In this document: in pieces, positions 7,156-15,428 of the stretch
Position numbering within the stretch: position 1 is the stretch's first letter
Layout of the letters: each line of letters begins with the position of its first letter
Source: Candidatus Babelota bacterium
GTDB taxonomy: Bacteria > Babelota > Babeliae > Babelales > JAHIUU01
DNA length: 33,783 nt
Assembly (NCBI GenBank): GCA_018817025.1
Contig: JAHIUU010000009.1
Coordinates: forward strand, 1-33,783
Direction: 5' to 3'
Position numbers and translations under genes: made by a program
The notes under the pieces: generated by a model
What the model saw: only the letters and a program-made list of their open reading frames with translations
The model's database searches: none
Told to the model about the DNA's origin: nothing

Positions 7156-8487
7156 CTACCCAATAACTACCCGTTCTTCCGGATAGTGATACAAATGTTT
7201 CTTCTTGCGAGCCCAAAAGGCAAAAACAAGTGTTAACGACCCCACCCGCCCTAGAAGCATGGTGATAATAATAACGACTTTACCAAAAAATGAAAATGAC
7301 GTGCTAATTTTTGTTGGGAGACCGCACAACGAGAGTGCTGAGACAACTTCGAAAAAGACCTGTATAAAATTAAAATCGTGTTCGACAACAAGAAGAGCGA
7401 ACGTTGCTAAAAAGATCCAGCCGACACTCAAGACGATGATTGATATCGCCCTATAGATTTGGTCTTTGGGAATGCGTCTTCCAAAGAGCTCGACTTCATC
7501 TCGATTTCTAACGATGGTCGCCATTGTTGTAACAAAGAGCGCAAGGGTCGTTGTTTTTATACCACCGCTCATTGAGCCAGGGCTTCCGCCGATGTACATG
7601 AGAATGAGGAACAAGAGTATGGTTGCCGGCATAAGCGTTGCGATATCAAACAGTTCAAACCCCGCGCTTCTCAGCGAAATGGTGTTGAAAAACGATATGA
7701 AAAGAGCTTTGAAAAGAGAGACATCTTTCAGTGAATTGTTTTGTTCGAGAAGCCAGGTTAAGGTTGTGCCGGCGGCAAGAATTATACCTGTTGTCATAAG
7801 AACAATTTTTGTGTGCAGCGAAAACGACTGATGTTTGGCTTTCAAGAAGAAACGTTTTATTTTGTTGCCAACCTCAAGCCAAACAACAAACCCTATGGAG
7901 CCAATAAAAACGAGTAGGGCGATGACGAGCATGAATGGGGTGTTATTTGCGAACGGTTGTAGCCCTCCCTCAAGAGGACTTAGGCCGGCGTTGCAAAACG
8001 CTGAGACTGCGTGAAAGAATGCGTAAAAGAGGGCTGTCTTGGGGGAGAACATCTCCCTGAACGGGAAGTAGAGATAGATTGTGGCAAGCAGCTCTATGAT
8101 AAATGTTGTGCTGACAATCATGGCGACAAATGTTTTGATGCGAGACCACCTGAACTCAAACATTTCTCCAGCCATAATCTGTGTTGCCATGCCAAGGTTG
8201 AGAAAAAGGGAGACGAAGAAGAGTGATAGGGTCATAAGGCCTATGCCTCCGAGTTGGATCAGGCATAAGATAATTGACTGTCCAAAGATTGTGAAGTACG
8301 GAAGGGGTACGACTTTTATACCGGTTACGCAGGTGCATGAGGCAGAGGTAAAGATTAGGTCGATTAGTGGTATGGAGATGAGTCGTGATTGGGGGAGGGA
8401 TAGTAAGAATGTTCCCGCTGCTATGATAAAGAGATATGAAAAGAGGAGGACGCGTCCTGGAGAGATTTGGAGTCTTTTTTCTGCCAT
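7156..8487 (-). CDS. ktrB: Potassium uptake membrane subunit KtrB, copy 1
   Basis: A Trk/Ktr/HKT-family potassium channel-like transporter in the inner membrane, 443 residues with about eight to ten hydrophobic helices. The four pore loops keep their filter glycines: CVTG (G56), CNAGL (G168), RSAGF (G276) and LCGLP (G389). The intramembrane gating segment with GGIKTTT lies near 308-314. The fourth loop reads C-G-L-P-T-K, unlike the C-G-L-S-T-G of the neighbouring copy. It sits between ktrA and a second ktrB with short gaps, so the block forms one operon on the minus strand. Confidence 0.9.
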   Translation of the reverse strand: MAEKRLQISPGRVLLFSYLFIIAAGTFLLSLPQSRLISIPLIDLIFTSASCTCVTGIKVVPLPYFTIFGQSIILCLIQLGGIGLMTLSLFFVSLFLNLGMATQIMAGEMFEFRWSRIKTFVAMIVSTTFIIELLATIYLYFPFREMFSPKTALFYAFFHAVSAFCNAGLSPLEGGLQPFANNTPFMLVIALLVFIGSIGFVVWLEVGNKIKRFFLKAKHQSFSLHTKIVLMTTGIILAAGTTLTWLLEQNNSLKDVSLFKALFISFFNTISLRSAGFELFDIATLMPATILLFLILMYIGGSPGSMSGGIKTTTLALFVTTMATIVRNRDEVELFGRRIPKDQIYRAISIIVLSVGWIFLATFALLVVEHDFNFIQVFFEVVSALSLCGLPTKISTSFSFFGKVVIIITMLLGRVGSLTLVFAFWARKKKHLYHYPEERVVIG

Positions 8488-8506
8488 ATTTTTTCCAATA
8501 GCTATT

Positions 8507-9841
8507 TTAACCGATTGCTATTCTTTCTTCGGGATACTTGTAGAGAGCTTTTTTGCGTGTTTTACTTAGCGCAAGCACCATGGTGAGAGAGCCAATTCTT
8601 CCAACGAACATAGTTGTAATAATAATAACTTTGCCAAGGTACGAGAGCTGTGCTGTAATTCCTGTTGAGAGCCCGCATGTTCCAAATGCAGAGACCGTTT
8701 CGAATAAAATTTGTATGAAGCTGAGGGATTGTTCGGTTATAAGCAACAGGAATGTTGCAAAAACAATCCACATGCTGCTTAATACGACAATTGCGATCGC
8801 GTTGTACACCTGACCGATGGGGATGCTGCGTCCAAAAAATTCGACGTCGTCTCGGTTTCTGACTATTGCGCCGATGGTTGCAACAAATACGGCAAACGTT
8901 GTTGTTTTAATACCACCTCCGGTCGATCCCGAGTTTGCGCCGATATACATGAGCATGACAAAGAGCAGTAACAGTGCAAATGTTGCTTGGCTCAAGTCGA
9001 AGAACTGGAATCCGGCGCTTCGTATTGATACGGCGTGAAAGATTGAGACGAAAAAACTGTGAGTGTTGCTCAAGTGACCAAGACTGCCGTTTCGTTCAAG
9101 CAGCCAGGTTGCAATGCCACATACAAGAATAAGAGATGTTGTTGTTGAGAGAGTGATTTTAGCGTGCAGCGAAAAGCGAGATTTAGCTCCAGTTATGATT
9201 CGATTTTTTATTTTATTTGCTAGTTCAAACCAGAAGAAAAAACCTATACCCCCAGAAAAAATAAGCGCAGCAAATATGAGCAAGACGAGCGGACGCGTTT
9301 GAAACGAGGTGACTCCGTCACCCAACAGGTCGAGGCCGGCGTTGCAGAACGCCGAAACCGAATGAAATAGTGCATAGAAAGCCGCTTTGCCTGCCGGGAA
9401 GCGTTGGCGTAATGGCATGTAGAGTAATAATGCACCGGCTAGTTCGATTAAAAATGTTGTTGTGAAAATAATTACTAAAAACCGTTTGACGCGTGCCCAT
9501 GATCTTAAATCGAGTATTTTTCCGGCCAAAATTTGTGTTGTCATGCCTAAGTCGAAAAAAAGCGATATGAAAAAAAATGAGAACGTCATCAAGCCAAGGC
9601 CGCCAAGCTGAATGAGGCACGTGATGATGACGTGACCGAATGGTGTAAAAGAGGTCATTGGGATGGTGCTTAGACCGGCAACACAAGTTGAAGTTGCGGC
9701 CATAAAGAGAATATCGATGAATGGGATGCTTACCGTGCGGGCGATTGGAAGAGAGAGCAGGAAGGCTCCGGTTGCGATGATAAACAAAAATGAGAGGACA
9801 ATAATTCGACCGGGAGAGAATTGTGCGGCGACTTTTCTCAT
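8507..9841 (-). CDS. ktrB: Potassium uptake membrane subunit KtrB, copy 2
   Basis: Paralogue of the adjacent copy, 444 residues. The pore-loop motifs are CVAGL, CNAGL, RSAGF and TCGLSTG, all with the filter glycine, and the gate segment reads GSTGGGIKTTT. I prefer the ATG at 9841 over a TTG three codons upstream, because the alignment with copy 1 (12 residues before the shared S-P-G-R) then matches exactly. AGGA is nine bases upstream. It may pair with the same KtrA, or the two subunits may form different channels. The preceding gene ends 15 bases downstream in the numbering. Confidence 0.9.
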   Translation of the reverse strand: MRKVAAQFSPGRIIVLSFLFIIATGAFLLSLPIARTVSIPFIDILFMAATSTCVAGLSTIPMTSFTPFGHVIITCLIQLGGLGLMTFSFFFISLFFDLGMTTQILAGKILDLRSWARVKRFLVIIFTTTFLIELAGALLLYMPLRQRFPAGKAAFYALFHSVSAFCNAGLDLLGDGVTSFQTRPLVLLIFAALIFSGGIGFFFWFELANKIKNRIITGAKSRFSLHAKITLSTTTSLILVCGIATWLLERNGSLGHLSNTHSFFVSIFHAVSIRSAGFQFFDLSQATFALLLLFVMLMYIGANSGSTGGGIKTTTFAVFVATIGAIVRNRDDVEFFGRSIPIGQVYNAIAIVVLSSMWIVFATFLLLITEQSLSFIQILFETVSAFGTCGLSTGITAQLSYLGKVIIITTMFVGRIGSLTMVLALSKTRKKALYKYPEERIAIG

Positions 9842-9855
9842 ACTACTCAATCCTA

Positions 9856-10431
9856 TTATCGTAGGAACCGAAGGCTGATGATAAGCAAAGCTACAAACAA
9901 GAGTACCAACTGGTTAAAGTAGCGGTCAATAAAATCCTTGACTTGTTCTCCCCAGATGCGCAATAGACCGGCAACTAAAAAGAATCGGGCCCCACGGGAT
10001 AGGAGTGAGCAGGCGATAAATGGAACGATTGGTAAGTTGCAAAAACCTGCCGAGAGAGTTATTGCTTTATAGGGAAGCGGGGTAAAGCCTGCGATCAGGA
10101 CCGCCCAGTTTTGATATTGTCTATAAGTTTCGACTGCGCTGGCGAACGCACTTTCTGAAATCGCCCAACTTATCAATGTAACGCCAACACTGCTCCAGAG
10201 TGCTGCACCAATGAAATAACCAAAGACGCCTCCCGTTACTGACGATATGGTTGCGATAGTGGCGTAGTAGAGTGATTTTTTTCTGTTCTGGATGCAGAAC
10301 AGAATGAGCAGTGGATCGACTGGTATGAAGAAGACAGCCTCGATAAAAAAAAGAGCAGAAAGCCATACGTCAGCGTAAGAGGAATGGACTTTGCGGCCCA
10401 TCCAGTTATAAATATTTTTTAATACGTTCAC
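9856..10431 (-). CDS. DedA/YqaA-like membrane protein (VTT domain)
   Basis: 191 residues. A hydrophobic pattern of about four helices is interrupted by re-entrant-like segments. Family marks include FIPVDPLLI near the N-terminus, a glycine-rich GGVFGYFIG, the G-F-T-P-L-P motif and S-R-G-A-R-F-F before the last helix. Related DedA proteins are lipid transporters or scramblases important for envelope stability; that role is transferred from the family. The start is a GTG (10431) two bases after the glyS stop, without a clear Shine-Dalgarno, so translational coupling with glyS is likely. Confidence 0.8.
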   Translation of the reverse strand: MNVLKNIYNWMGRKVHSSYADVWLSALFFIEAVFFIPVDPLLILFCIQNRKKSLYYATIATISSVTGGVFGYFIGAALWSSVGVTLISWAISESAFASAVETYRQYQNWAVLIAGFTPLPYKAITLSAGFCNLPIVPFIACSLLSRGARFFLVAGLLRIWGEQVKDFIDRYFNQLVLLFVALLIISLRFLR

Positions 10432-10433
10432 GA

Positions 10434-11729
10434 TTATAGTTTTCGCAAGTACATTTCTAGCCGGTCGATCGAAACCCGTTCTTGCTTGAGTGTGTCACGG
10501 TTTCGAGCGGTTACGTTATTGTCCTCAAGTGAGTCGAAATCAAACGTGAAGCAGACTGGGGTTCCAATCTCGTCCTGACGTCGGTACCGTTTGCCGATCG
10601 AGCCTGATTCGTCAAATTGCACCCTGAAGCTCTGCTTTTTTAAATTTTCATAGATAGGCTTTGCATTCTCTGAAAGCTTTTTGCTTAGAGGCAAAATTGC
10701 TGCGGTGATCGGGGCGATTGCAGGATTGAATCGCAAGACGGTTCGCGTATCTCCTTCAATATTGTCTTCGTGATACGAGTCAAAGAGAAGGGTTAAGAAG
10801 AGGCGATCGACGCCGACCGAACTTTCAACGACATGGGGCATGTAAGATTCTTTTGTTTGTTCATCAAAAACAGATAAATCTTTTCCGGAGTGGGCGCTGT
10901 GTTGTCGAAGGTCGTAGTCCGAGCGATGGGCGATGCCCTCAAGTTCTTTCCAACCAAATGGGAACTCGTATTCGACGTCGGTGCACTGTTTTGAGTAGTG
11001 CGCAAGCTCGTCTTGTTCATGCTTGCGCAGTCGTAATTTTGATTGATTTAGACCAATCTTTTCGTAAAATTTCATGCGATGCTCGATCCAGGTGTCAAAA
11101 TATTTGTCTGAAGATTCTGGCTTGCAGAAAAACTCGAGCTCCATCTGCTCAAACTCTCTCATTCTAAATAAGAATTGTTTTGGTGTTATTTCGTTTCGAA
11201 ACGCTTTACCAATTTGTGCGATGCCAAACGGAATTTTGACGCGATAGGTAGAAAGAACATTTTTGAAGTTTATGAAGATAGACTGGGCTGTTTCTGGTCT
11301 TAAATACGCCTTTGTTGCTTGGTCGGAGAGAGCGCCAAGATTTGTTTCGAACATTAGTTGGAACTGACGCACATCGGTCCAGTTTTTTACGCCACAGGAT
11401 GGGCATGCTTTTTCGAGATTGAGCTCATCAGCACGAAATCGTTTTTTGCAGTTTAAGCAATCGATCATTGGGTCGCTGAAATTTTTTAGGTGGCCCGAGG
11501 CCTCCCAGACCTGGTGAGACCCGAGAATTGAGCCTTCGATGAGAAGAACTTCTTCTGGTGTTGAGGTGACGCTTTCGATCCAGAGTTTTCTGATGTTTCG
11601 CTTGAGTTCAGCGCCTAATGGCCCGAAGTCGTATACGCCGTTTAGGCCAGAGTAAATCTCTGCAGACTGGTAGACAAAGCCTCGGCGTTTACAAAGGGCA
11701 ACAATTTTTTCAAGCGTAACGTTTGCCAT
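10434..11729 (-). CDS. glyS: Glycyl-tRNA synthetase, homodimeric type
   Basis: Charges tRNA-Gly with glycine. This is the single-chain alpha2 class II enzyme, not the alpha/beta GlyQ-GlyS form. The N-terminus has the typical RGF(V/I)..S.EIY and YDFGPLG. Four cysteines at 91, 94, 109 and 112 form a likely zinc site. Class II motif 2 reads FRNE followed by the R-x-R-E-F-x-Q-x-E block. Motif 3 lies around GVDRLFL. The anticodon-binding domain holds G-K-R-Y-R-R-Q-D-E-I-G-T-P. At 431 residues it is compact, near the smaller bacterial members. It is followed with a two-base gap by the YqaA-like gene. Confidence 0.93.
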   Translation of the reverse strand: MANVTLEKIVALCKRRGFVYQSAEIYSGLNGVYDFGPLGAELKRNIRKLWIESVTSTPEEVLLIEGSILGSHQVWEASGHLKNFSDPMIDCLNCKKRFRADELNLEKACPSCGVKNWTDVRQFQLMFETNLGALSDQATKAYLRPETAQSIFINFKNVLSTYRVKIPFGIAQIGKAFRNEITPKQFLFRMREFEQMELEFFCKPESSDKYFDTWIEHRMKFYEKIGLNQSKLRLRKHEQDELAHYSKQCTDVEYEFPFGWKELEGIAHRSDYDLRQHSAHSGKDLSVFDEQTKESYMPHVVESSVGVDRLFLTLLFDSYHEDNIEGDTRTVLRFNPAIAPITAAILPLSKKLSENAKPIYENLKKQSFRVQFDESGSIGKRYRRQDEIGTPVCFTFDFDSLEDNNVTARNRDTLKQERVSIDRLEMYLRKL

Positions 11730-11769
11730 AGTCCCGATCCTCTTTTTGTATAAATTTATTTTTTGCTTA

Positions 11770-12693
11770 TCACAAAGCCAGAGTGTAGCAAAAAAACTCC
11801 CCTAGGGCGACCTGGGTGATTTGATTGACATGCTGGTCGAGTGTGATGATTTTGACGTTTGGTCCGGCGTCGATTGTGAAGTAGCAGGGGATTTTTTGGT
11901 GGCGAAGTTTTTGTACTTGCTGCATGAGAACTCTAGTCTCTGGTATCCAGTAATCTATTGCTGGCTTAGTTGTTTGGATGCATGCGTGCATTTCGATACA
12001 GTCTTGCTCAGCAAGAGAGCCCATCATGTGTAAATCTTTATTTTTGATTGCGTTAATTATTTGAGGTATTCGTTGTTCTGATCGAGTAACCCATTGGCTA
12101 TAGAGGGGGGAGGTTTTGATTGTTTGTTGCATGGCTACACGTGAGCTGACTTTTTTTTCTTGATTATTTACGATGACAGCAATAACGCGTAACTCTGGCC
12201 AGTGGTCAGGCGTAAACAGTTGTCTTGCTTCGTAGTCTTCCCACAGCGCAAACCCTTTATATATTGATCGACAGGCTGAGCCTGAGCCTCTACGGGCAAG
12301 TTGGGACAGTTCTTCTGGTGATAGTTCAAGATTGTAAAGTGTGTTTAATCCCTTGGCGAGTGCGGCAAACCCGCTTGCGCTGCTTGCCAATCCTGCAGCT
12401 GTTGGAAACGAGTTTTTGGAGTCGATGAGAAAGTGGTCGTGTATGTTATATGTGCTTCTGAAGATGTTTAGAAAACTTACGATTTTTTGTTTGTCTTTTC
12501 CTGAGAGTTTTTTGTTGTCGATAGAGATTGTGTCTTCTTGTGTGCTTGATTTAGAGACGGTAGTTGTCGTTGTTAGCCCCGGAAGCGTTATCGATAGGCT
12601 GCTTTTTGTTGGAAGCATGAGTGCTTCATCTCGTTTGCCCCAGTACTTGATTAGGGCGATGTTTGCAGGGGCTTGTGCGGTGACTGTTTGCAT
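11770..12693 (-). CDS. mvaD: Diphosphomevalonate decarboxylase
   Basis: Converts 5-diphosphomevalonate to isopentenyl diphosphate with ATP, the last step of the mevalonate pathway. It is a GHMP-kinase fold of 307 residues: IKYWGKRD near 15-22, P-T-A-A-G-L-A-S-S-A at 97-106, RRGSGSA at 134-140 and the catalytic-Asp loop DAGPN with D275. The start at 12693 follows the previous gene's stop by ten bases, with only a weak ribosome site. The last codons contain a 14-base match to repeat B4. No other mevalonate gene is visible. Confidence 0.93.
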   Translation of the reverse strand: MQTVTAQAPANIALIKYWGKRDEALMLPTKSSLSITLPGLTTTTTVSKSSTQEDTISIDNKKLSGKDKQKIVSFLNIFRSTYNIHDHFLIDSKNSFPTAAGLASSASGFAALAKGLNTLYNLELSPEELSQLARRGSGSACRSIYKGFALWEDYEARQLFTPDHWPELRVIAVIVNNQEKKVSSRVAMQQTIKTSPLYSQWVTRSEQRIPQIINAIKNKDLHMMGSLAEQDCIEMHACIQTTKPAIDYWIPETRVLMQQVQKLRHQKIPCYFTIDAGPNVKIITLDQHVNQITQVALGEFFCYTLAL

Positions 12694-12703
12694 AATTCTT
12701 AAC

Positions 12704-13465
12704 TTACGGTTTGGTTATTAGCACAAGCTCCGGAGTTATCTCGTCGAAAACTGTTCGGTCAAACTGTTTCAGATTAACGAAAAAAGTATCTTGAAACACG
12801 TGGCCAGCCGGTACTTTGTAGTCGTCGATGACTTCGGTGGCGTAGTGTTTTTTGTTTTCTTTGTTTTTGGTTTTTTTGTAGCAGTAAGCGCTTTTTTCAA
12901 GGGCAGATCTTTTCACGTCTAGTTTGTGGGCCTGAATGGCTTGGTAGGCTACAAAGATTCCAAGTGGGCCGGCCATTGCGGGGAAGAGCCATCTTATGAG
13001 AGCTTTCTCTGAATTGTTTTGTGGCGTGATTTCGTCACTAGCAACAAGATGGAAGATTGTTAAGCCTGCTAATATGGCTGATATTATTGTTGAAGTAATT
13101 TTTTTTGAAAAAGCGTTTGGATAGAGAAAGAGAAAAGCGTCTTTTGTGACTAAGAGTTTTTTTGTGTTAGATAGGTATGAGTCTATTGGAAGGTAAATGG
13201 GTTGGTCGGAATTGTTTTCGATTGTTATTTTTACGAGCATATAGCTCTTGTTAGCCAATTTTAAATAATCTACAGCGCCATCGTCTGTTATTTGGGCGTA
13301 TGAGTGATCGCATCCGATAATTTTTCGCATTTCTCTACTCGAGCAGGTTCTGATTGTGCCGGTGATTTCGTCGTTGTTGGTGGTGATTTGATATGTTTTG
13401 GCTGAGACGGTTCCCCAAGATAAAACTGCAACTATGAGAAATGTACCAATTTTTACTATTTTCAC
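12704..13465 (-). CDS. Hypothetical exported or membrane protein
   Basis: 253 residues beginning with a signal-peptide-like segment (basic MKIVK, hydrophobic core, V-S-A end). Two further hydrophobic segments lie near 105-125 and 145-160, and a Lys-rich stretch near 190-205. The first half includes a beta-rich portion with an N-N-S-D-Q-P-I-Y-L-P motif. No family is recognised. The start is GTG (13465), supported by AGGAG six bases upstream. It is the first gene of the minus-strand run into mvaD and diverges from yhhQ. It may sit in the envelope with a periplasmic domain; the function is unknown. Confidence 0.7.
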   Translation of the reverse strand: MKIVKIGTFLIVAVLSWGTVSAKTYQITTNNDEITGTIRTCSSREMRKIIGCDHSYAQITDDGAVDYLKLANKSYMLVKITIENNSDQPIYLPIDSYLSNTKKLLVTKDAFLFLYPNAFSKKITSTIISAILAGLTIFHLVASDEITPQNNSEKALIRWLFPAMAGPLGIFVAYQAIQAHKLDVKRSALEKSAYCYKKTKNKENKKHYATEVIDDYKVPAGHVFQDTFFVNLKQFDRTVFDEITPELVLITKP

Positions 13466-13604
13466 GATGTGCTCCTACGAAATTATTTTAGGTTGTTTTG
13501 CCCTCTTTTATGCGTGCTAAACAGCTCCAAAAAGATTACCTTAGGAATGGGGCTATGTCAAAAGCCTATGATGACGGCAAGTTTCTTAAAAAATGCTTTA
13601 TTTA

Positions 13605-13613
13605 TGGTATAAT
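13605..13613 (+). promoter_or_regulatory. Extended -10 promoter of yhhQ
   Basis: TGG-TATAAT, a perfect extended -10, ends 11 bases before the ATG at 13625. The expected transcript start near 13620 leaves about five leader bases and no room for a ribosome-binding site. The -35 region is weak, as is common with extended -10 promoters. Confidence 0.55.
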
Positions 13614-13624
13614 CAGCAATTATA

Positions 13625-14299
13625 ATGAACGAATTATTGTTTTTTTTACAGGCCATACTTGTTGCAGGAATTGTGCTAGGAGCCCTAGTATTGGGAGAGG
13701 AGGCTCTTGTTGCCTGTATATCGCTATTATTCGTCCTAGCGAACCTTTTTGTTACGAAGCAAATAATGCTATTTGGGTTTTATGTCACGAGTGCTGATGT
13801 GTATATTATTGGGGCGGTATTGGGGTTTAACCTGCTCCAAGAGTATTTTGGAAGAGAGATTGCGCGAAAAGCTATCTGGATAAGCTTTTTTATATCGTTA
13901 GTGGTACTTGTATTGTCTCAGATACATCTAAGTTATCTTCCAAACATGTACGACACCACCCAAGACTCTTTTGTGACCATAATGGGGTTGCTTCCCAGAA
14001 TTGTTTGTGCATCGCTTGTCGCCCATGTTGGCGCGCAGTATGTACGATTATTTTTTTATGGGGTTCTTAAGAGAGTTTGTGAAGATCGGTACTTTCTTGC
14101 CCGTAATCTTGTCGTGACTGTTACTGAGCAGTTAGTTGACACGGTGATCTTTGGCTTTGTTGGGTTGTACGGCGTGGTGCACGCCGTGACCGATGTTTTT
14201 GTTGTTAGCTTTACGATAAAAGTAGTTGTGATTTTTTGCGCGGTGCCCTGGGTTTTATTGGCAAAAAAACTAGTTAAGAGAGATTTTTATGGAGTTTGA
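13625..14299 (+). CDS. yhhQ: Queuosine precursor transporter (YhhQ/VUT family)
   Basis: An inner-membrane carrier for 7-deazaguanine precursors (preQ0, preQ1 or queuine, depending on the member). It has 224 residues with about six membrane segments. Family marks are the N-L-L-Q-E-Y-F-G-R-E-I-A-R-K segment after the second helix pair and T-E-Q-L-V-D-T in the later part. The tgt start follows after one base, which strongly supports a queuosine role. The ATG lacks a Shine-Dalgarno and lies just after a strong -10, so the mRNA may be nearly leaderless. Confidence 0.87.
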   Translation: MNELLFFLQAILVAGIVLGALVLGEEALVACISLLFVLANLFVTKQIMLFGFYVTSADVYIIGAVLGFNLLQEYFGREIARKAIWISFFISLVVLVLSQIHLSYLPNMYDTTQDSFVTIMGLLPRIVCASLVAHVGAQYVRLFFYGVLKRVCEDRYFLARNLVVTVTEQLVDTVIFGFVGLYGVVHAVTDVFVVSFTIKVVVIFCAVPWVLLAKKLVKRDFYGV

Positions 14300-14300
14300 A

Positions 14301-15428
14301 ATGGAATTTAAGTTTGAAGTTATTCATAAATCAAAAAAGTCTCGTGCCCGTGTTGGGCGAATCTATACACCTCATGGTGTGATCGATACGCCAAGCTTTG
14401 TGGCGGTAGGGACGAATGGAACGCTTAAGGCGCTCGATAGCAAAGCGGTTGATGAACTTGGCCTGCAACTCATGTTTTGCAATACGTATCACCTGCTGCT
14501 GCAACCAGGCCCTGGGGTCGTTAAAAATGCCGGAGGTCTACACTCGTTTATGAATCGAACACAACCTATAATTACAGATTCTGGTGGTTTTCAGGTTTTT
14601 AGTTTGGCATACGGTGGCGTGTATTCGGAGCTTAAGAGTAAGGGCAAAAAAAAACATGATGGGACGGTGCTCAAGATTAACGAAGAGGGGGCTTTGTTCC
14701 GATCGTATCGAAATGGCGACAAGATCTTGTTGACCCCAGAAAGTTCGATTCAAGCACAAAAAGATTTTGGTGCTGATATTATCGTGGCGTTTGATGAATT
14801 GCCGCCATACCACATTTCTTCAGAAAAACTTAAAGCATCACTTGAACGTACGCATCGCTGGGAGAAACGCTCGCTTGATGCGCATGTTGCCAACAAAAAT
14901 GGCCAGGCTTTGTACGCCGTGGTTCACGGGGGGCTCGATCGCAATCTGCGCAAAAAAAGTTGCGAGTATCTATCCTCGTTGCCATTTGATGGGTATGCGA
15001 TTGGGGGGAGTGTTGGTAAAGATCGACAAGAGATGTTGGGGTTGGTTACTGACGTTATGCCGTGGTTGCCGGACGATAAGCCGAACCATCTGTTAGGCAT
15101 CGGGGATCTACCATCTATTGCTGGGGCGATTCCACATGGCGTTGATACGTTTGATAGTTCTCATCCAACCAAGTGTGCTCGTCACGGCTTGCTGTTTACG
15201 AAAACGGGGACGGTGAGAATTGCGCAAGGCGGAAACGCGAATTTGTTGCAGCCAATCGAGGACGATTGTCCGTGCCCAACCTGTCGGCACTACACTGTGT
15301 CGTATTTACACCATCTTTTTAAAGCAAAAGAGACAACCTGGGCTATTCTTGCAACGATTCATAATGTTGCGTTTATGGTTCAATTGATGGAGGGGTATCG
15401 GGAGCAAATTTTGCTAGACCTGGTTTGA
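14301..15428 (+). CDS. tgt: tRNA-guanine transglycosylase, probably queuine-type
   Basis: Exchanges G34 of GUN-anticodon tRNAs for a 7-deazaguanine base. I choose the ATG at 14301 (375 residues) over the one at 14289, because GGAG lies six bases upstream and the family starts M-x-F-x-F/E. The proton acceptor is in DSGGFQ (D93), the nucleophile is D285 in T-F-D-S-S, and zinc ligands are C323, C325, C328 and H354. The guanine-pocket Cys of preQ1-type enzymes is Leu167 (FDEL), and the pocket loop reads G-G-S-V-G-K. By memory these resemble chlamydial Tgt, which uses queuine. The 3' end overlaps murB by 56 bases, tail to tail. Confidence 0.95.
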   Translation: MEFKFEVIHKSKKSRARVGRIYTPHGVIDTPSFVAVGTNGTLKALDSKAVDELGLQLMFCNTYHLLLQPGPGVVKNAGGLHSFMNRTQPIITDSGGFQVFSLAYGGVYSELKSKGKKKHDGTVLKINEEGALFRSYRNGDKILLTPESSIQAQKDFGADIIVAFDELPPYHISSEKLKASLERTHRWEKRSLDAHVANKNGQALYAVVHGGLDRNLRKKSCEYLSSLPFDGYAIGGSVGKDRQEMLGLVTDVMPWLPDDKPNHLLGIGDLPSIAGAIPHGVDTFDSSHPTKCARHGLLFTKTGTVRIAQGGNANLLQPIEDDCPCPTCRHYTVSYLHHLFKAKETTWAILATIHNVAFMVQLMEGYREQILLDLV

